DNA of 64,000 nucleotides from JANSYL01 sp963921255 (GCA_963921255.3 CAWUEW020000002.1:372001-436000); one strand, 5' to 3'. Shown: positions 52,960-63,144, counted from the stretch's first letter. The notes: generated by a model from the letters alone, not told the origin. Numbers and translations: made by a program.

Positions 52960-54756
52960 ATGTTCCAATCCTTTGACGCCAAGACCCGCCCTGCGGACGG
53001 GCCGCCCCGCTTGGCCGCGCTCCGGGCGCGGTTGAAGCAACATGGAATGGACGGTTTCCTGGTCCCGCGGTCGGATCGGTTCCAAGGTGAATACGTCGCC
53101 GCCCGGGACGAGCGATTGGCTTGGCTGACCGGCTTTACAGGCTCGGCAGGTTTTGCGGCCGTGCTGCCGGACATCGCTGGCGTGTTTGTCGACGGCCGCT
53201 ACCGCATCCAGGTGCGCGCGCAATCCGACATGGCCGCCTTCACACCCGTCGACTGGCCGGAAACGGCGCTTGGGGCTTGGCTGATCGAACATTTGCCCAA
53301 GGGCGGTGTCGTTGGGTTCGATCCCTGGTTGCACAGCGTCAAGGAAATCGAGGCGCTTGAGGAAAAAGCGTCGGCGCATCAGGTGTCCTTGCGGCCCACT
53401 GAAAACCCGATTGACGCGCTCTGGACGGATCAGCCCGACCCGCCGATGGCCCCGGTGGCGCAGTGGCCCACGGCCTATGCCGGGCGCGATGCGACTGAAA
53501 AACTCGACCTCTGCGCCGGCGATCTCGGGGCCGCTCGCCACGACGCGGTGGTGATCACGCAGCCCGACAGCCTGTGCTGGCTGCTAAACCTGCGGGGGGC
53601 GGACGTGGCGCACACCCCTCTCATGCACGCGATGGGCATTTTGCACCGCGACGGCACCTTGGATTTGTTTGTCGAGGCCGAGAAACTGACCGGTGTCGAC
53701 CTGTCGGCGCGCGTCTCTGTTCATCCGCCTGAGGCGTTCGAAGCCACCTTGGAGGGGCTCAGCGGGACCATCCGCCTTGATCCGGCCACCGCGCCCTTCG
53801 CCGTCGCGGAAGCCGTGGCGCGGGGGGCCGCAGACACCGTCTATGGCGCCGACCCCTGCCTTCTGCCCAAGGCCCGCAAACACCCCGCCGAGATCGCCGC
53901 AACCAAATCTGCCCATCTGCGCGACGGGGCAGCGGTGGCGCGGTTCTTGCACTGGTTCGATGAGAATGCGCCAAACGGGGCCCTCACCGAGATTGACTGC
54001 GTCCGCGCGCTGGAGGGCTTTCGCCAGGACACGGGATCCCTGAAAGAGATCAGCTTTGACACCATCGCCGGGGCCGGTCCCAATGGGGCGATTGTGCACT
54101 ACCGCGTGACCGAAGAAACCAATGCCCGGCTTGAACTGGGTCAGTTGTTCCTCATCGATTCCGGCGCGCAGTACGAAGATGGCACCACCGATATCACCCG
54201 CACCCTTCCGGTTGGGACAGTCGGAGACGCCGAAAAAACCGCCTTCACGCAGGTCTTGCGTGGCATGATCGGCATTCATCTGGCGCGCTTTCCCAAGGGC
54301 GTGGCCGGGGCGCATCTGGACGTCCTGGCCCGCGCACCGCTGTGGGCCGCCGGGCGTGATTTCGACCACGGCACGGGCCATGGCGTTGGCGTTTACCTCG
54401 GCGTGCACGAAGGGCCGCAGCGGCTGAGCCGGACCTCGACCCTGCCGCTGGAGACGGGCATGATCCTGTCAAACGAACCCGGGTATTATCGGGCCGGCGC
54501 GTTCGGAATTCGCATTGAGAACTTGATTGCGGTGGTCGACGCCCCCACTTTGCCAGATGGCGATGACCGGACGATGCTCTGTTTCGAGACATTGACCTTC
54601 GCCCCCATCGACCGACGCTTGATCGTCGCGGACGCATTGACGGCGGCGGAACGGGGCTGGCTCAACGCCTATCATGCCGAGGTGCATGCCAAGATCGCGC
54701 CGCTGCTCGATGGTGACGCCGCGACTTGGCTTAAAGCGGCCTGCGCGCCGATTTGA
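52960..54756 (+). CDS. Xaa-Pro aminopeptidase (aminopeptidase P)
   Basis: This 598-residue protein of the M24 family has creatinase-type N-terminal domains (GFLVPRSDRFQGEYVAARDERLAWLTGFTGSAGFA). The C-terminal metallopeptidase carries LFLIDSGAQYEDGTTDITRTLPVG, GHGVGVYLGVHEGPQ and LSNEPGYYRAGAFGIRIENL with the expected metal ligands. Length matches large eukaryote-like aminopeptidase P. The ATG at 52960 is chosen as the domain start. Confidence 0.92.
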   Translation: MFQSFDAKTRPADGPPRLAALRARLKQHGMDGFLVPRSDRFQGEYVAARDERLAWLTGFTGSAGFAAVLPDIAGVFVDGRYRIQVRAQSDMAAFTPVDWPETALGAWLIEHLPKGGVVGFDPWLHSVKEIEALEEKASAHQVSLRPTENPIDALWTDQPDPPMAPVAQWPTAYAGRDATEKLDLCAGDLGAARHDAVVITQPDSLCWLLNLRGADVAHTPLMHAMGILHRDGTLDLFVEAEKLTGVDLSARVSVHPPEAFEATLEGLSGTIRLDPATAPFAVAEAVARGAADTVYGADPCLLPKARKHPAEIAATKSAHLRDGAAVARFLHWFDENAPNGALTEIDCVRALEGFRQDTGSLKEISFDTIAGAGPNGAIVHYRVTEETNARLELGQLFLIDSGAQYEDGTTDITRTLPVGTVGDAEKTAFTQVLRGMIGIHLARFPKGVAGAHLDVLARAPLWAAGRDFDHGTGHGVGVYLGVHEGPQRLSRTSTLPLETGMILSNEPGYYRAGAFGIRIENLIAVVDAPTLPDGDDRTMLCFETLTFAPIDRRLIVADALTAAERGWLNAYHAEVHAKIAPLLDGDAATWLKAACAPI

Positions 54757-54824
54757 CATGTTTCTGTCACACGCCACAGGCATGGGACCGAGGAAGAAAC
54801 GAAGACCTAAGAGGGAGAGCTGCC

Positions 54825-55166
54825 ATGGCCGATCACATCAAAATTCGTACGGCTCCGGGGACGTGGGTGGTGCGGGCCGGCGGTGCCGTTTTGGCCGAGT
54901 CGACCGCGGCCAAGGAATTGACCGAAGGCAGCTATGGCCCCGTGATCTATTTCCCGCGTGACGACGTGGGGATGGCGTTCCTTGAGAAAACCGACAGCTC
55001 AACCCGGTGTCCCTACAAGGGCCAGGCCACCTACTACACCATTTCGACGGCCGGTGAGGCCTTGGTCGATGCGGCTTGGAGCTATGAAGCGCCGATTGAC
55101 GACGTTGCGGCCATCAAGGATCACATTGCCTTCTACACGGATCGGGTGACGGTCGAGCAGCTCTGA
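54825..55166 (+). CDS. DUF427 protein
   Basis: This 113-residue protein has the DUF427 pattern: KIRTAPGTWVVRAGGAVLAEST, VIYFPRDDVGMAFL and CPYKGQATYYTI. The fold is a small beta-barrel with unknown function. A GAGGGAGAG site lies before the ATG at 54825. It converges with the ClC gene, whose end is 2 bases away. Confidence 0.9.
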   Translation: MADHIKIRTAPGTWVVRAGGAVLAESTAAKELTEGSYGPVIYFPRDDVGMAFLEKTDSSTRCPYKGQATYYTISTAGEALVDAAWSYEAPIDDVAAIKDHIAFYTDRVTVEQL

Positions 55167-55168
55167 CC

Positions 55169-56899
55169 CTAGCTGTGTTCCTCGGCGGCGGTCGCCGCGA
55201 GGGCCCGGTTATACGCCTTCAACGCATCCACATGGAACAGCGCCCCTTCGAGGGCCGGAGGGGCGTCGCCGGGTGCCAATTGCACGACGGGCACGAAATC
55301 GAGGCCGGTCCGGTCGAACACAGGCAGCGCCCGTTCCAAGGTTGCATGACTTTCGATGTAGACCCCCTGCTCGATCAGGGTGAGCAGCCGGTCTTCCGGG
55401 GCGGGGTTGTCGTGGTCCATGGGGCGCATCACGTTGGCCACCCGGAACATCGCCAGCAAGTACGCCTGCGGGCCCGCGGCGAGGTGGATGTTCCGGCGCT
55501 CCAACTGCGTCAGGAAGAAGGATCGGTCCACAAGCCGTGTCGAGATCGCGGTGGACATCGACACAGCGACCATCACGGCAATCCCGGTTTGCCAGTCCCC
55601 GGTCAGTTCGAACACGATCAGGGTGGTTGAAATCGGCGCCCCGAGCACCGCCGCCGCCACCGCCCCCATACCGGCCAACGCATAAAGCGTTTCCGAGCCC
55701 GACACGTCGGGGAAGATGGCCGTTGCCACCAAACCGAAGGCCAATCCCACCAAAGCGCCAATCATCAGCGAAGGCGAGAACACCCCGCCGCCCATGCGCC
55801 CGGCAATCGTAATCGCGGCAGCGGCCGTTTTGAGAACGGCAAACACCACCGCCTCGCGCAGCAGAAGCTCCCCGGTCAGCGCGGCGGAGGTCGTCTCGTA
55901 GCCGACGCCGATGATATGCGGGAACCAGATGGCGATCCCGCCCAACAACGCCCCGGCGATGGCGGGGCGCAACCACCTTGGAATCTTGGCCAGGCGCTGC
56001 AACAGATTGCCAACATCCTCGGCCCAGAAGGTCGCGCGCATGAAGGCGACAGCGATGAGGCCCGACAACAGGCCTAGGATCAGGAAGGCGGGAAGCTCAA
56101 CATAAAACGCCAACACACCGTCGGAGCCCAGACTGAACTCGGTCACATCGCCGAACTCCAATCGGTTGATCACGGTGCCCGCGACGCTTGCAATGACGAT
56201 GGGGGCAAACGCATGCACCGCGAAATGGCGCAGCACAACTTCCAGCGCGAAGATCGCCCCCGCGATCGGTGCGTTGAACGAGGCCGACACGGCCGCGGCG
56301 ACAGCGCACCCCAAAAGATCGCGCCCCGTGATTCCATCGGCCTTCAACCAATCCGACACACGGCTGGAAATAACGGCTGCCAGATGCACGACCGGTCCCT
56401 CGCGACCGGACGATCCACCAGAGCCAAGGGTGATCATCGAGGCAAGCGCCGACGCCAAACCGGCCCGCTGCTCAACCCGCCCATCGGCGAGCGCCGCGCC
56501 CTCGATCACATCGGCGACCGAGCGTACCCGCCCATCGGGCGTGAACCAGTGCAGGATCAGACCCACGATCAGGCCACCCCCGATCGGGATCACCAGGATC
56601 AGCCACCAGGGCAAGCCTTCGGCGAAGCTGTGCAGCATGCGCACATCCTCGACCCCGTAGAGGGTGGATTGCAGCCAGGTGATACCCTTGCGAAAGAACA
56701 ACGCGGCAAAGCCGGCGGCGATCCCGATCACAAGAGCAATAAACCAGAATTGGATTTGGCTCGGACCACGGTCACGCAGAACGGTCCACGCATGCTTACA
56801 GCCCGAGATGGTCCCGGCCAGTTGCGTCTTTACGTATCCCTGCCCTTCGGGGGCCAATGCACGTGTCCTGCCATGCGGAACCTGACGGGTGCGAGTCAC
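55169..56899 (-). CDS. ClC-family chloride channel/transporter with a CBS-like tail
   Basis: This protein of about 576 residues has ClC motifs: TLGSGGSSGREGPVVHLAAV holds the gating Glu of GREGP, and GRMGGGVFSPSLMIGALVG is the second selectivity segment. The C-terminal 90 residues resemble a CBS-like domain. Whether it is a channel or an H+/Cl- exchanger is not decided here. The start is uncertain (GTG 56899). Confidence 0.85.
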   Translation of the reverse strand: MTRTRQVPHGRTRALAPEGQGYVKTQLAGTISGCKHAWTVLRDRGPSQIQFWFIALVIGIAAGFAALFFRKGITWLQSTLYGVEDVRMLHSFAEGLPWWLILVIPIGGGLIVGLILHWFTPDGRVRSVADVIEGAALADGRVEQRAGLASALASMITLGSGGSSGREGPVVHLAAVISSRVSDWLKADGITGRDLLGCAVAAAVSASFNAPIAGAIFALEVVLRHFAVHAFAPIVIASVAGTVINRLEFGDVTEFSLGSDGVLAFYVELPAFLILGLLSGLIAVAFMRATFWAEDVGNLLQRLAKIPRWLRPAIAGALLGGIAIWFPHIIGVGYETTSAALTGELLLREAVVFAVLKTAAAAITIAGRMGGGVFSPSLMIGALVGLAFGLVATAIFPDVSGSETLYALAGMGAVAAAVLGAPISTTLIVFELTGDWQTGIAVMVAVSMSTAISTRLVDRSFFLTQLERRNIHLAAGPQAYLLAMFRVANVMRPMDHDNPAPEDRLLTLIEQGVYIESHATLERALPVFDRTGLDFVPVVQLAPGDAPPALEGALFHVDALKAYNRALAATAAEEHS

Positions 56900-56998
56900 G
56901 CGCCAAGGCGGTTCCGCGACGACCCTGGCACACCATATTGCTGGTGTAATTCAGGGGCTTCGTGCAGAAAACCCTTTTTGGGAAAAAGGAGGTGCGGC

Positions 56999-57460
56999 AT
57001 GTCCGATCCGGCCCAAAGCTTTGTAGACGCATTTATCGCGGCGTGGATGGCCCGCGATGGAACGGCCTTGGCCAACCTTTTTGTCCCCGACGCCGATTTC
57101 GTGAATGTTGTTGGCATCTGGTGGGAAGATCGCGCCGCCATCGCAAAGGCACATCAATACGCGCTCGACAGTTTCTTTTCCCAATCCACCGTCAGCGCCG
57201 GCCGGGTGAAAACGCGCGCCTTGGGGCCAGATCACCTGCTGGTGCATGTGCGCGCGCGCCTGACAGGACAGATCGCACCGGACGGCACGACAGCGGCGCC
57301 CCGCACAACGATCCTGAGCTTCGTGCTGGAACGCCACGGTGCGGACTGGCTGGCCGTATCCGCGCAGAACACCGATATCGTCATTGGTGCAGAAACGCAG
57401 CTGGCCGGTGCGCACGGGGTGCGCCCGCAAGATTACCGAGACCCCCAAAAGGGGCGTTAG
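56999..57460 (+). CDS. SgcJ/EcaC-type NTF2-like protein
   Basis: This 153-residue protein of the SnoaL/NTF2-like superfamily has FVDAFIAAWMARDGTALANLFVPDADFVNVVGIWWE. Members are called SgcJ/EcaC oxidoreductases, but activity is not proven. A strong AGGAGGT ribosome site lies before the ATG at 56999, 99 bases from the divergent ClC gene. It overlaps the convergent recN by 4 bases. Confidence 0.85.
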   Translation: MSDPAQSFVDAFIAAWMARDGTALANLFVPDADFVNVVGIWWEDRAAIAKAHQYALDSFFSQSTVSAGRVKTRALGPDHLLVHVRARLTGQIAPDGTTAAPRTTILSFVLERHGADWLAVSAQNTDIVIGAETQLAGAHGVRPQDYRDPQKGR

Positions 57461-59109
57461 CGCGCGCCCAAAAGCGCCCGCGCCGCATCCCGCGCGGCAT
57501 CGGTGATCGTGTCGCCCGAGACCATGCGCGCGACCTCGTCAATCCGGTCGGTGGCCGACAGCGGAACAACCCGACTGGTGGTGGTTCCCTGCGCGACATG
57601 CTTTTCGACCCGCCAATGGTGCGCCCCGAGCGCTGCCACTTGCGGCGAGTGGGTGACCACCAAGACCTGCCCCCCTTCCGCGAGGTTGGCCAGGCGGCGT
57701 CCCACGGCATCCGCCGTCGCCCCGCCCACACCGCGATCAATCTCGTCAAAGATCATCGTCATACCGTCGGCTTCTCGGGTCAGGCACACTTTGAGCGCCA
57801 GCAGAAACCGCGACAATTCCCCACCGGACGCGATGCGGTTCAACGGACCAGCCGGCGCACCCGGGTTCGTGGCCACGGTGAACGTCACCGCGTCCACACC
57901 CTCCGGGCCCGGGGTCGCATCCGACAGCGCCGTAGTGAACACCGCCCGCTCCATCTTGAGCGGCGCAAGCTCGGTGGCCATCGCCGCATCCAATTGGCCG
58001 GCCACAGTGGCGCGCGCCCGGCTCAAGGCGGTGGACGCATCGGAATAGGCCCGGTCCGCTGCATCCCGCGCGGCCTTGAGGTCGCCCAGTTCGGATGCAC
58101 TTCCATCCAGCGCGGCCAGTTTCCCGCGCAGGTCATCCGCCAAGCTGGCCAATGCGTCGGGCACGACCGAGTGCTTCCGGGCCAGCGCCCGCAAGGCGAA
58201 CAAACGCTCTTCGCACTCTTCCAGTTCGCTCGGGTTGAACACCAGTTGATCTGCGAACCGGTCGACACCGGCCTGTGCTTCCCCAAGCTCGACCAACGCG
58301 CGGTCCAAGGCGGCGAGGGCCTCGTCCAAACCGCCCTCGGCCTTGTCGGTCAGATCGTCGAGCCACCGGCGCGCATCGCCCATAGCGCCTTCCGCACCAT
58401 CCAGACCAAGGGCCTGCGCGGCGCGGCCGACATCCTCGCGCATCCGTTCGGCGGCCTGCATCAGCCGCCGCCGGGCATCCAATTGCTCTTCTTCGCCCGG
58501 TTGCGGGTCGAGACCATCCAACTCGGCCACGGCATGGCGCAGGTAGTCCTCCTCGGCGCGCATGTCCGCAACGCGGGCTTCGGCCGCCTCCAGTGCCGCG
58601 AGGGCCCGGCGGCGATCTGCCCAAGTCGTCCGCGACGCCTCCAAAAGGGCGGAATGCCCTCCAAACGCATCCAGCATCGCGCGATGGTTCTTGGGATCCA
58701 GCAGCCCCCGATCGTCCTGCTGTCCATGCAGCTCGACCAGCACGTCCGACAAGGCCCGCAGAACCTCGCCGCTGGCACGCCGATCGTTGATCCAAGCCGT
58801 CTTCCGCCCCTCGGGCGTGTTCACACGACGCAGGATCAGTTCGTCACCGCGCGGAAGCCCCGCTTCGTCCAATACATCGTGCGCCGGGTGCCCCTCTGCC
58901 AGCTCGAATACAGCCACGACTTCCCCTTGAGCGGCACCCGCCCGGACCAAATCGGCGCGGCCGCGCCATCCCAGAACAAAGCCGAGCGAATCCAACAAGA
59001 TGGATTTGCCTGCTCCGGTCTCGCCGGTCAAAACGTTGAGACCGTGCTGGAACTCCAATTCCAACCGGTCGATGATCAACATGTCACGAATATCGAGATG
59101 CTTCAGCAT
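57457..59109 (-). CDS. recN: DNA repair protein RecN
   Basis: This 550-residue SMC-like ATPase has Walker A (LTGETGAGKSILLDSLGFVLG near residues 28-48), long coiled-coil arms (150-400), the signature RIASGGELSRFLLALK, and Walker B (MTMIFDEIDRGVGGATADAVG). It works in double-strand break repair. AGGTG is present upstream of the ATG at 59109. Its order after bamD is the standard alphaproteobacterial arrangement. Confidence 0.96.
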   Translation of the reverse strand: MLKHLDIRDMLIIDRLELEFQHGLNVLTGETGAGKSILLDSLGFVLGWRGRADLVRAGAAQGEVVAVFELAEGHPAHDVLDEAGLPRGDELILRRVNTPEGRKTAWINDRRASGEVLRALSDVLVELHGQQDDRGLLDPKNHRAMLDAFGGHSALLEASRTTWADRRRALAALEAAEARVADMRAEEDYLRHAVAELDGLDPQPGEEEQLDARRRLMQAAERMREDVGRAAQALGLDGAEGAMGDARRWLDDLTDKAEGGLDEALAALDRALVELGEAQAGVDRFADQLVFNPSELEECEERLFALRALARKHSVVPDALASLADDLRGKLAALDGSASELGDLKAARDAADRAYSDASTALSRARATVAGQLDAAMATELAPLKMERAVFTTALSDATPGPEGVDAVTFTVATNPGAPAGPLNRIASGGELSRFLLALKVCLTREADGMTMIFDEIDRGVGGATADAVGRRLANLAEGGQVLVVTHSPQVAALGAHHWRVEKHVAQGTTTSRVVPLSATDRIDEVARMVSGDTITDAARDAARALLGAR

Positions 59110-59146
59110 AGCAGCGCACCTGTAATGCTGCCCTTGACCGCGTGCG

Positions 59147-60022
59147 TCAGAGCCAATCGCCCCGCACAGTTTGCTGCCAGATTTCCCGCAACCAGTTTTC
59201 GCCAGCCGCCTCCGGGGCAAGCTGTTGACCCGTCAATTGACGGAACGCGTCATCGTAGAACGGCGACGATTGGAAGTTATACCCCAAGATCGCGCCGGCG
59301 GTCTGCGCCTCGTCCGTCAGGCCCAGAGCAAGATAGGCTTCAACAAGGCGCATCAGAGCTTCGGGCGTGTGACTGGTGGTCTGAAACTGCTCGACCACCA
59401 CACGGAACCGGTTGATCGCCGCGCTGTAGTGCTGTCGGCGCAGGTAATAGCGACCGATCTCCATTTCCTTGGAGGCCAGGTGATCGTATGCAACGTCGAA
59501 CCGCAGGATCGCATCCTGGGCGTATTCGCTGTTCGGATACCGTTCAATCACGGTGCGCAAAGCTTGCAGGGCTTGGAAGGTCACGCCTTGGTCTCGCCCG
59601 ACCTGATCGATCTGATCATAGTAGCTTAGCGCCAAAAGAAACTGCGCATAGGCGGCGTCTTGTTCGCCCGGATAGAAGTCCAGATACCGTTGCGCCGAGA
59701 TACGCGTGTTCTCGTAATCGCCGTCCTGATGATAGGAATAGGCTGCCATCACCAGGGCACGGCTGGCCCATTCCGAATACGGGTGGAGGCGCTCAACTTC
59801 CAAGAACAGGGCCGCTGCATCGTCGGGATCCCCCAATTCCAGCTGCTGCTCCGCCGCTTGGAAGATGGTTTGGGCATCCTGCTGTTCCAGGGGAACCTGA
59901 TCGTCCCGGCTTGGGAAGAAATTGCCAAATCCGCCACCACCGCAGCCGGACAGGAAAGCAACCAAGGTGAAAGCCAGACCGGTCCGTGCCGCCGCTTTTG
60001 CCGTGATGCCCATCCCAAGCAT
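59147..60022 (-). CDS. bamD: outer membrane assembly lipoprotein BamD
   Basis: This 291-residue lipoprotein has lipobox LSGC (Cys about residue 27) and TPR-type repeats (FLEVERLHPYSEWASRALVMAAYSYHQDGDYENTRISAQRYLDFYPG). It is an essential subunit of the Bam complex that inserts outer-membrane beta-barrels. The ATG at 60022 is preferred over one at 60013 on signal-peptide length. It lies between lpxC and recN. Confidence 0.95.
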   Translation of the reverse strand: MLGMGITAKAAARTGLAFTLVAFLSGCGGGGFGNFFPSRDDQVPLEQQDAQTIFQAAEQQLELGDPDDAAALFLEVERLHPYSEWASRALVMAAYSYHQDGDYENTRISAQRYLDFYPGEQDAAYAQFLLALSYYDQIDQVGRDQGVTFQALQALRTVIERYPNSEYAQDAILRFDVAYDHLASKEMEIGRYYLRRQHYSAAINRFRVVVEQFQTTSHTPEALMRLVEAYLALGLTDEAQTAGAILGYNFQSSPFYDDAFRQLTGQQLAPEAAGENWLREIWQQTVRGDWL

Positions 60023-60147
60023 GAATCGTTCCCAGTCTTGTTGGTCGTCAGCCACGTTTTGGCTGTCCCCGTCCCCGCCGGTCTAGCACAATCTTTTCCA
60101 GGGCAAAACGCCAGAAATGCGCCGCGCGACGCGGTGTTGCGGGCGGC

Positions 60148-61065
60148 TTAGGCGACGTCGGCCAGATCGGCGGTATTCACGCCAACCCCGGGCAATCTGG
60201 ACGCTTGTTCATCCGTGCACTCGACGAAGCGGAACGCATCCGGGGTCGCGAAAAGTGCGCGCAACAGCTTGTTCGTCAGCATGTGGCCCGCCCGCACGCC
60301 GGTGTAACGCCCAAGGATCGGCGCACCGGCGAGGGAAAGATCACCCAATGCGTCCAGCATCTTGTGGCGCACGGCTTCATCCGCATGGCGCAACCCACCG
60401 GGGCTCAGGACGGCATCGCCATCGAACACGACCGCATTGTCATAGGTCCCGCCAAGGGCCAGGCCAGCCGCATGCATCGCTTCGACATCGGCCTTTCGGC
60501 AAAACGTCCGGCTGTCGCACAGTTCGCGCACGAACCGCCCATTGGCCATGTTGGCCACGCGGTTCTGACGCCCGATGATCGGATCTTCGAAATCGATGGT
60601 GAAATCCATGAAAAGGCCGGTGTCGGGCGACAACTTCGCCTCAGCCAGCCCATCAGTGACCCGCACTTCACGCAGGATCTCGATCGCGTGGATCGGGGCG
60701 GTCTGCCGTTGAATGCCCGCGGCGAGGAATGCGCGGACGAACGGGGCGGCAGAGCCATCAAGGATCGGGACCTCGGGGCCATCCAGCTCGATCAAGGCGT
60801 TGTGAATGCCACAGCCCGCCAGAGCGGCCATCACATGCTCAATCGTCGACACCTCGGTGCCGTCGTCGCCTTGGATTTTGGTGCAAAGGCGCGCGTCGGG
60901 AACGGCATCAAAACGCGCCGGGATCATCGGCGCGTCCGGCCGATCAATCCGGCGGAACCAGATGCCCATATTTGCGGCCTGAGGTTCGACCACCATACGT
61001 ACCGGACGTCCGGAATGCAGGCCGGAACCCGAGAATGTGACGCGATGTCTTAACGTTGCCTGCAC
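60148..61065 (-). CDS. lpxC: UDP-3-O-acyl-N-acetylglucosamine deacetylase
   Basis: This 305-residue enzyme has HRVTFSGSGLHSG, EVSTIEHVMAALAG (zinc ligand His), and HKMLDALGDLSLAG (His and Asp ligands). It performs the committed step of lipid A synthesis. The start is a GTG at 61065, with the conserved family start MQATLRHRVTF following it. The gene lies between ftsZ and bamD, about 291 bases from the former. Confidence 0.95.
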   Translation of the reverse strand: MQATLRHRVTFSGSGLHSGRPVRMVVEPQAANMGIWFRRIDRPDAPMIPARFDAVPDARLCTKIQGDDGTEVSTIEHVMAALAGCGIHNALIELDGPEVPILDGSAAPFVRAFLAAGIQRQTAPIHAIEILREVRVTDGLAEAKLSPDTGLFMDFTIDFEDPIIGRQNRVANMANGRFVRELCDSRTFCRKADVEAMHAAGLALGGTYDNAVVFDGDAVLSPGGLRHADEAVRHKMLDALGDLSLAGAPILGRYTGVRAGHMLTNKLLRALFATPDAFRFVECTDEQASRLPGVGVNTADLADVA

Positions 61066-61306
61066 CAGCAGTAGTCCCCCAAGTCGCTCGGGCTTCGTCG
61101 CCCGATGCGGCGCCTTTCGGCGTGTGTGTTGCGAAAGCGCAGGCCGTGTGAGTGTCCAGTGCCCATCGCTGTCCCCACTTGCGGGTTACCGAGCGGCGGG
61201 GAAAGAAACAATTCAACCTTTATGACTCGCTGCAACAAAGCCGAACGGGGTCGGCGGAACTCCGCTCATATGTTCGTGATGCCAGTCTAAATCCATGTTA
61301 TTAAAC

Positions 61307-61336
61307 AAAAAAAGACCGACACAGGGCCGGTCTTTT
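61307..61336 (-). terminator. rho-independent terminator of ftsZ
   Basis: On the minus strand AAAGACCG.../...CGGTCTTT is an 8-bp stem followed by T-rich sequence (seven A on the plus strand at 61307-61313), 21 bases after the ftsZ stop. Confidence 0.85.
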
Positions 61337-61356
61337 GTGTTGGTTTGTGACCCGCG

Positions 61357-62946
61357 TTAATTGGCTTGTCGCCGCAGAAACGCCGGAATTTCGATGCGTT
61401 CCTGATCCGGGTCGACCGGCTCATCAAAGGTTGCAGGCTGGCGCATCTGGGGCTGCCGACGCTCCACCGGTGCCGGCGCGTCGTCCGCGTGCCCGGTCAT
61501 GCGGTTGATCAGTGAGTTGATCCCGAAGCGCGACTTTCCAGCGGCCTCCCCAGGCTGTGCGGCTTCCGGCTTGGGGGAGTCTTTCTGGATCGCGGCCCGC
61601 AAACGCGCCAGCGCCTCCGGGGTCGGTGTTCCGCCCGTGGCCGGCTTCGGCGCAACATATTCCACCTCGCGCTCGGCTGCGGCCAACGGCTGCGGCGCGG
61701 CGACCGGGGTCGGTCGATACACGGGCGGCGGCACCGATGCGACGGCGTCGTCCTCGATCATGTCAGCATCTTCACCGGCGGTTTCGGCGACGAACCCTTC
61801 AAACAAGGACGGTTCCATATCCGTTGCCTCGGCAACGACTTCGGGTGCGCTTGGCGTCATCGGCGCAGCATCTGCCGGGAAGATCGGCGCCGGGGCCTGC
61901 ATTTCCGGTGCGGCTTCGACCGCCGGAGCGGCGGCGGCTGTGTAGGTCTGCGTCGGCGTCAGATCCTGGCGCGACTCGGCGGCGTCGATCCCCGTGGCAA
62001 CCACGCTGACCCGCATCTTACCTTCCATCGACGTATCCAGCGTCGAGCCAACGATGATATTGGCCTCCGGGTCGACCTCTTCGCGGATCCGGTTTGCCGC
62101 TTCGTCCAGTTCGAACAGGGTCAGATCGTAACCGCCCGTCACATTGATCAGAACGCCGCGCGCACCGTTCAGGCTGATTTCGTCCAGAAGTGGGTTTGCG
62201 ATGGCTTTCTCAGCGGCCTGCAGCGCGCGATCCTCGCCCTCGCTTTCACCGGTGCCCATCATCGCCTTGCCCATCTCGTTCATCACGGCACGTACGTCCG
62301 CGAAGTCGAGGTTGATGAGGCCCGGACGCACCATCAGGTCCGTCACGCCCTTCACGCCCTGATACAGGACATCATCGGCCATCGAAAACGCCTCGGTGAA
62401 GGTCGTTTTCTCATTGGCCAACCGGAACAGGTTCTGGTTCGGGATAATGATCAGGGTATCGACCACCTTCTGCAGCGCTTCGATGCCCTCATCGGCCTGG
62501 CGCATGCGCTTCAGCCCTTCGAACTGGAACGGCTTGGTGACAACACCAACGGTCAGAACACCAAGCTCACGGGCCGCCTGCGCGATGATCGGCGCGGCGC
62601 CGGTGCCCGTGCCACCGCCCATGCCCGCGGTGATGAACGCCATGTGGGCACCCGCCAGGTGATCGACGATGTCTTCGATGCTCTCTTCGGCGGCCGACGC
62701 CCCGACGGCAGGACGCGCGCCGGCGCCCAACCCTTCGGTGACCCGTGCGCCGATTTGAATTTTTGCGTGCGCCCGCGACTGGGCCAACGCCTGGCTGTCG
62801 GTATTCGCAACGACGAACTCGCATCCCTCGAGTTGCTGGTCGATCATGTTGTTGACGGCATTGCCGCCGGCGCCGCCAACCCCAAACACAGTGATCCGAG
62901 GCTTCAGTTCAGCCTGCCCTTCGGGCATCGTCAAATTGAGTGTCAT
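61357..62946 (-). CDS. ftsZ: cell division protein FtsZ
   Basis: This 529-residue tubulin homologue has ITVFGVGGAGGNAVNNM near residues 19-35, the GTP signature GMGGGTGTGAAP, and the C-terminal peptide RIEIPAFLRRQAN that binds FtsA/ZipA-type partners. A Pro/Ala/Glu-rich linker of about 180 residues lies before it. Length is normal for alphaproteobacteria. The ATG at 62946 is chosen as family start, and the upstream in-frame extension is rejected. Confidence 0.97.
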   Translation of the reverse strand: MTLNLTMPEGQAELKPRITVFGVGGAGGNAVNNMIDQQLEGCEFVVANTDSQALAQSRAHAKIQIGARVTEGLGAGARPAVGASAAEESIEDIVDHLAGAHMAFITAGMGGGTGTGAAPIIAQAARELGVLTVGVVTKPFQFEGLKRMRQADEGIEALQKVVDTLIIIPNQNLFRLANEKTTFTEAFSMADDVLYQGVKGVTDLMVRPGLINLDFADVRAVMNEMGKAMMGTGESEGEDRALQAAEKAIANPLLDEISLNGARGVLINVTGGYDLTLFELDEAANRIREEVDPEANIIVGSTLDTSMEGKMRVSVVATGIDAAESRQDLTPTQTYTAAAAPAVEAAPEMQAPAPIFPADAAPMTPSAPEVVAEATDMEPSLFEGFVAETAGEDADMIEDDAVASVPPPVYRPTPVAAPQPLAAAEREVEYVAPKPATGGTPTPEALARLRAAIQKDSPKPEAAQPGEAAGKSRFGINSLINRMTGHADDAPAPVERRQPQMRQPATFDEPVDPDQERIEIPAFLRRQAN

Positions 62947-63095
62947 TGCTCTGTCCGCCTGTATTACGCGATCTTGTCGATCTGGCCCCGGTCTTCCGCC
63001 GCTTGGCCGCACTGCCTTGTTTTGACGAACATGGTACCCCGTTCGCGCCATGGCGTCACGCATAAATTTATGGAAAACCGCGAAATATAGAGCGA

Positions 63096-63119
63096 AAACC
63101 CGCCTATTGGGGCGGGTTT
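63096..63119 (-). terminator. hairpin between ftsA and ftsZ
   Basis: AAACCCGCC and GGCGGGTTT form a 9-bp stem around a six-base loop, between ftsA (ends 63145) and ftsZ. In the minus direction it would lie just after ftsA, with a short T-rich tail (TTTTCGC). It may attenuate read-through from ftsA into ftsZ. Confidence 0.6.
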
Positions 63120-63144
63120 AGCGGCCGACCTCTAAATGCGGTGT

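Noticed and set aside
51832..53541. 569-codon minus-strand frame opposite the Rieske oxygenase and aminopeptidase
   Set aside because: It spans the gap between two real genes in antisense, without any family match.
56962..59415. 817-codon plus-strand frame across recN
   Set aside because: It is antisense to recN and bamD; only the 56999-57460 frame is a real gene here.
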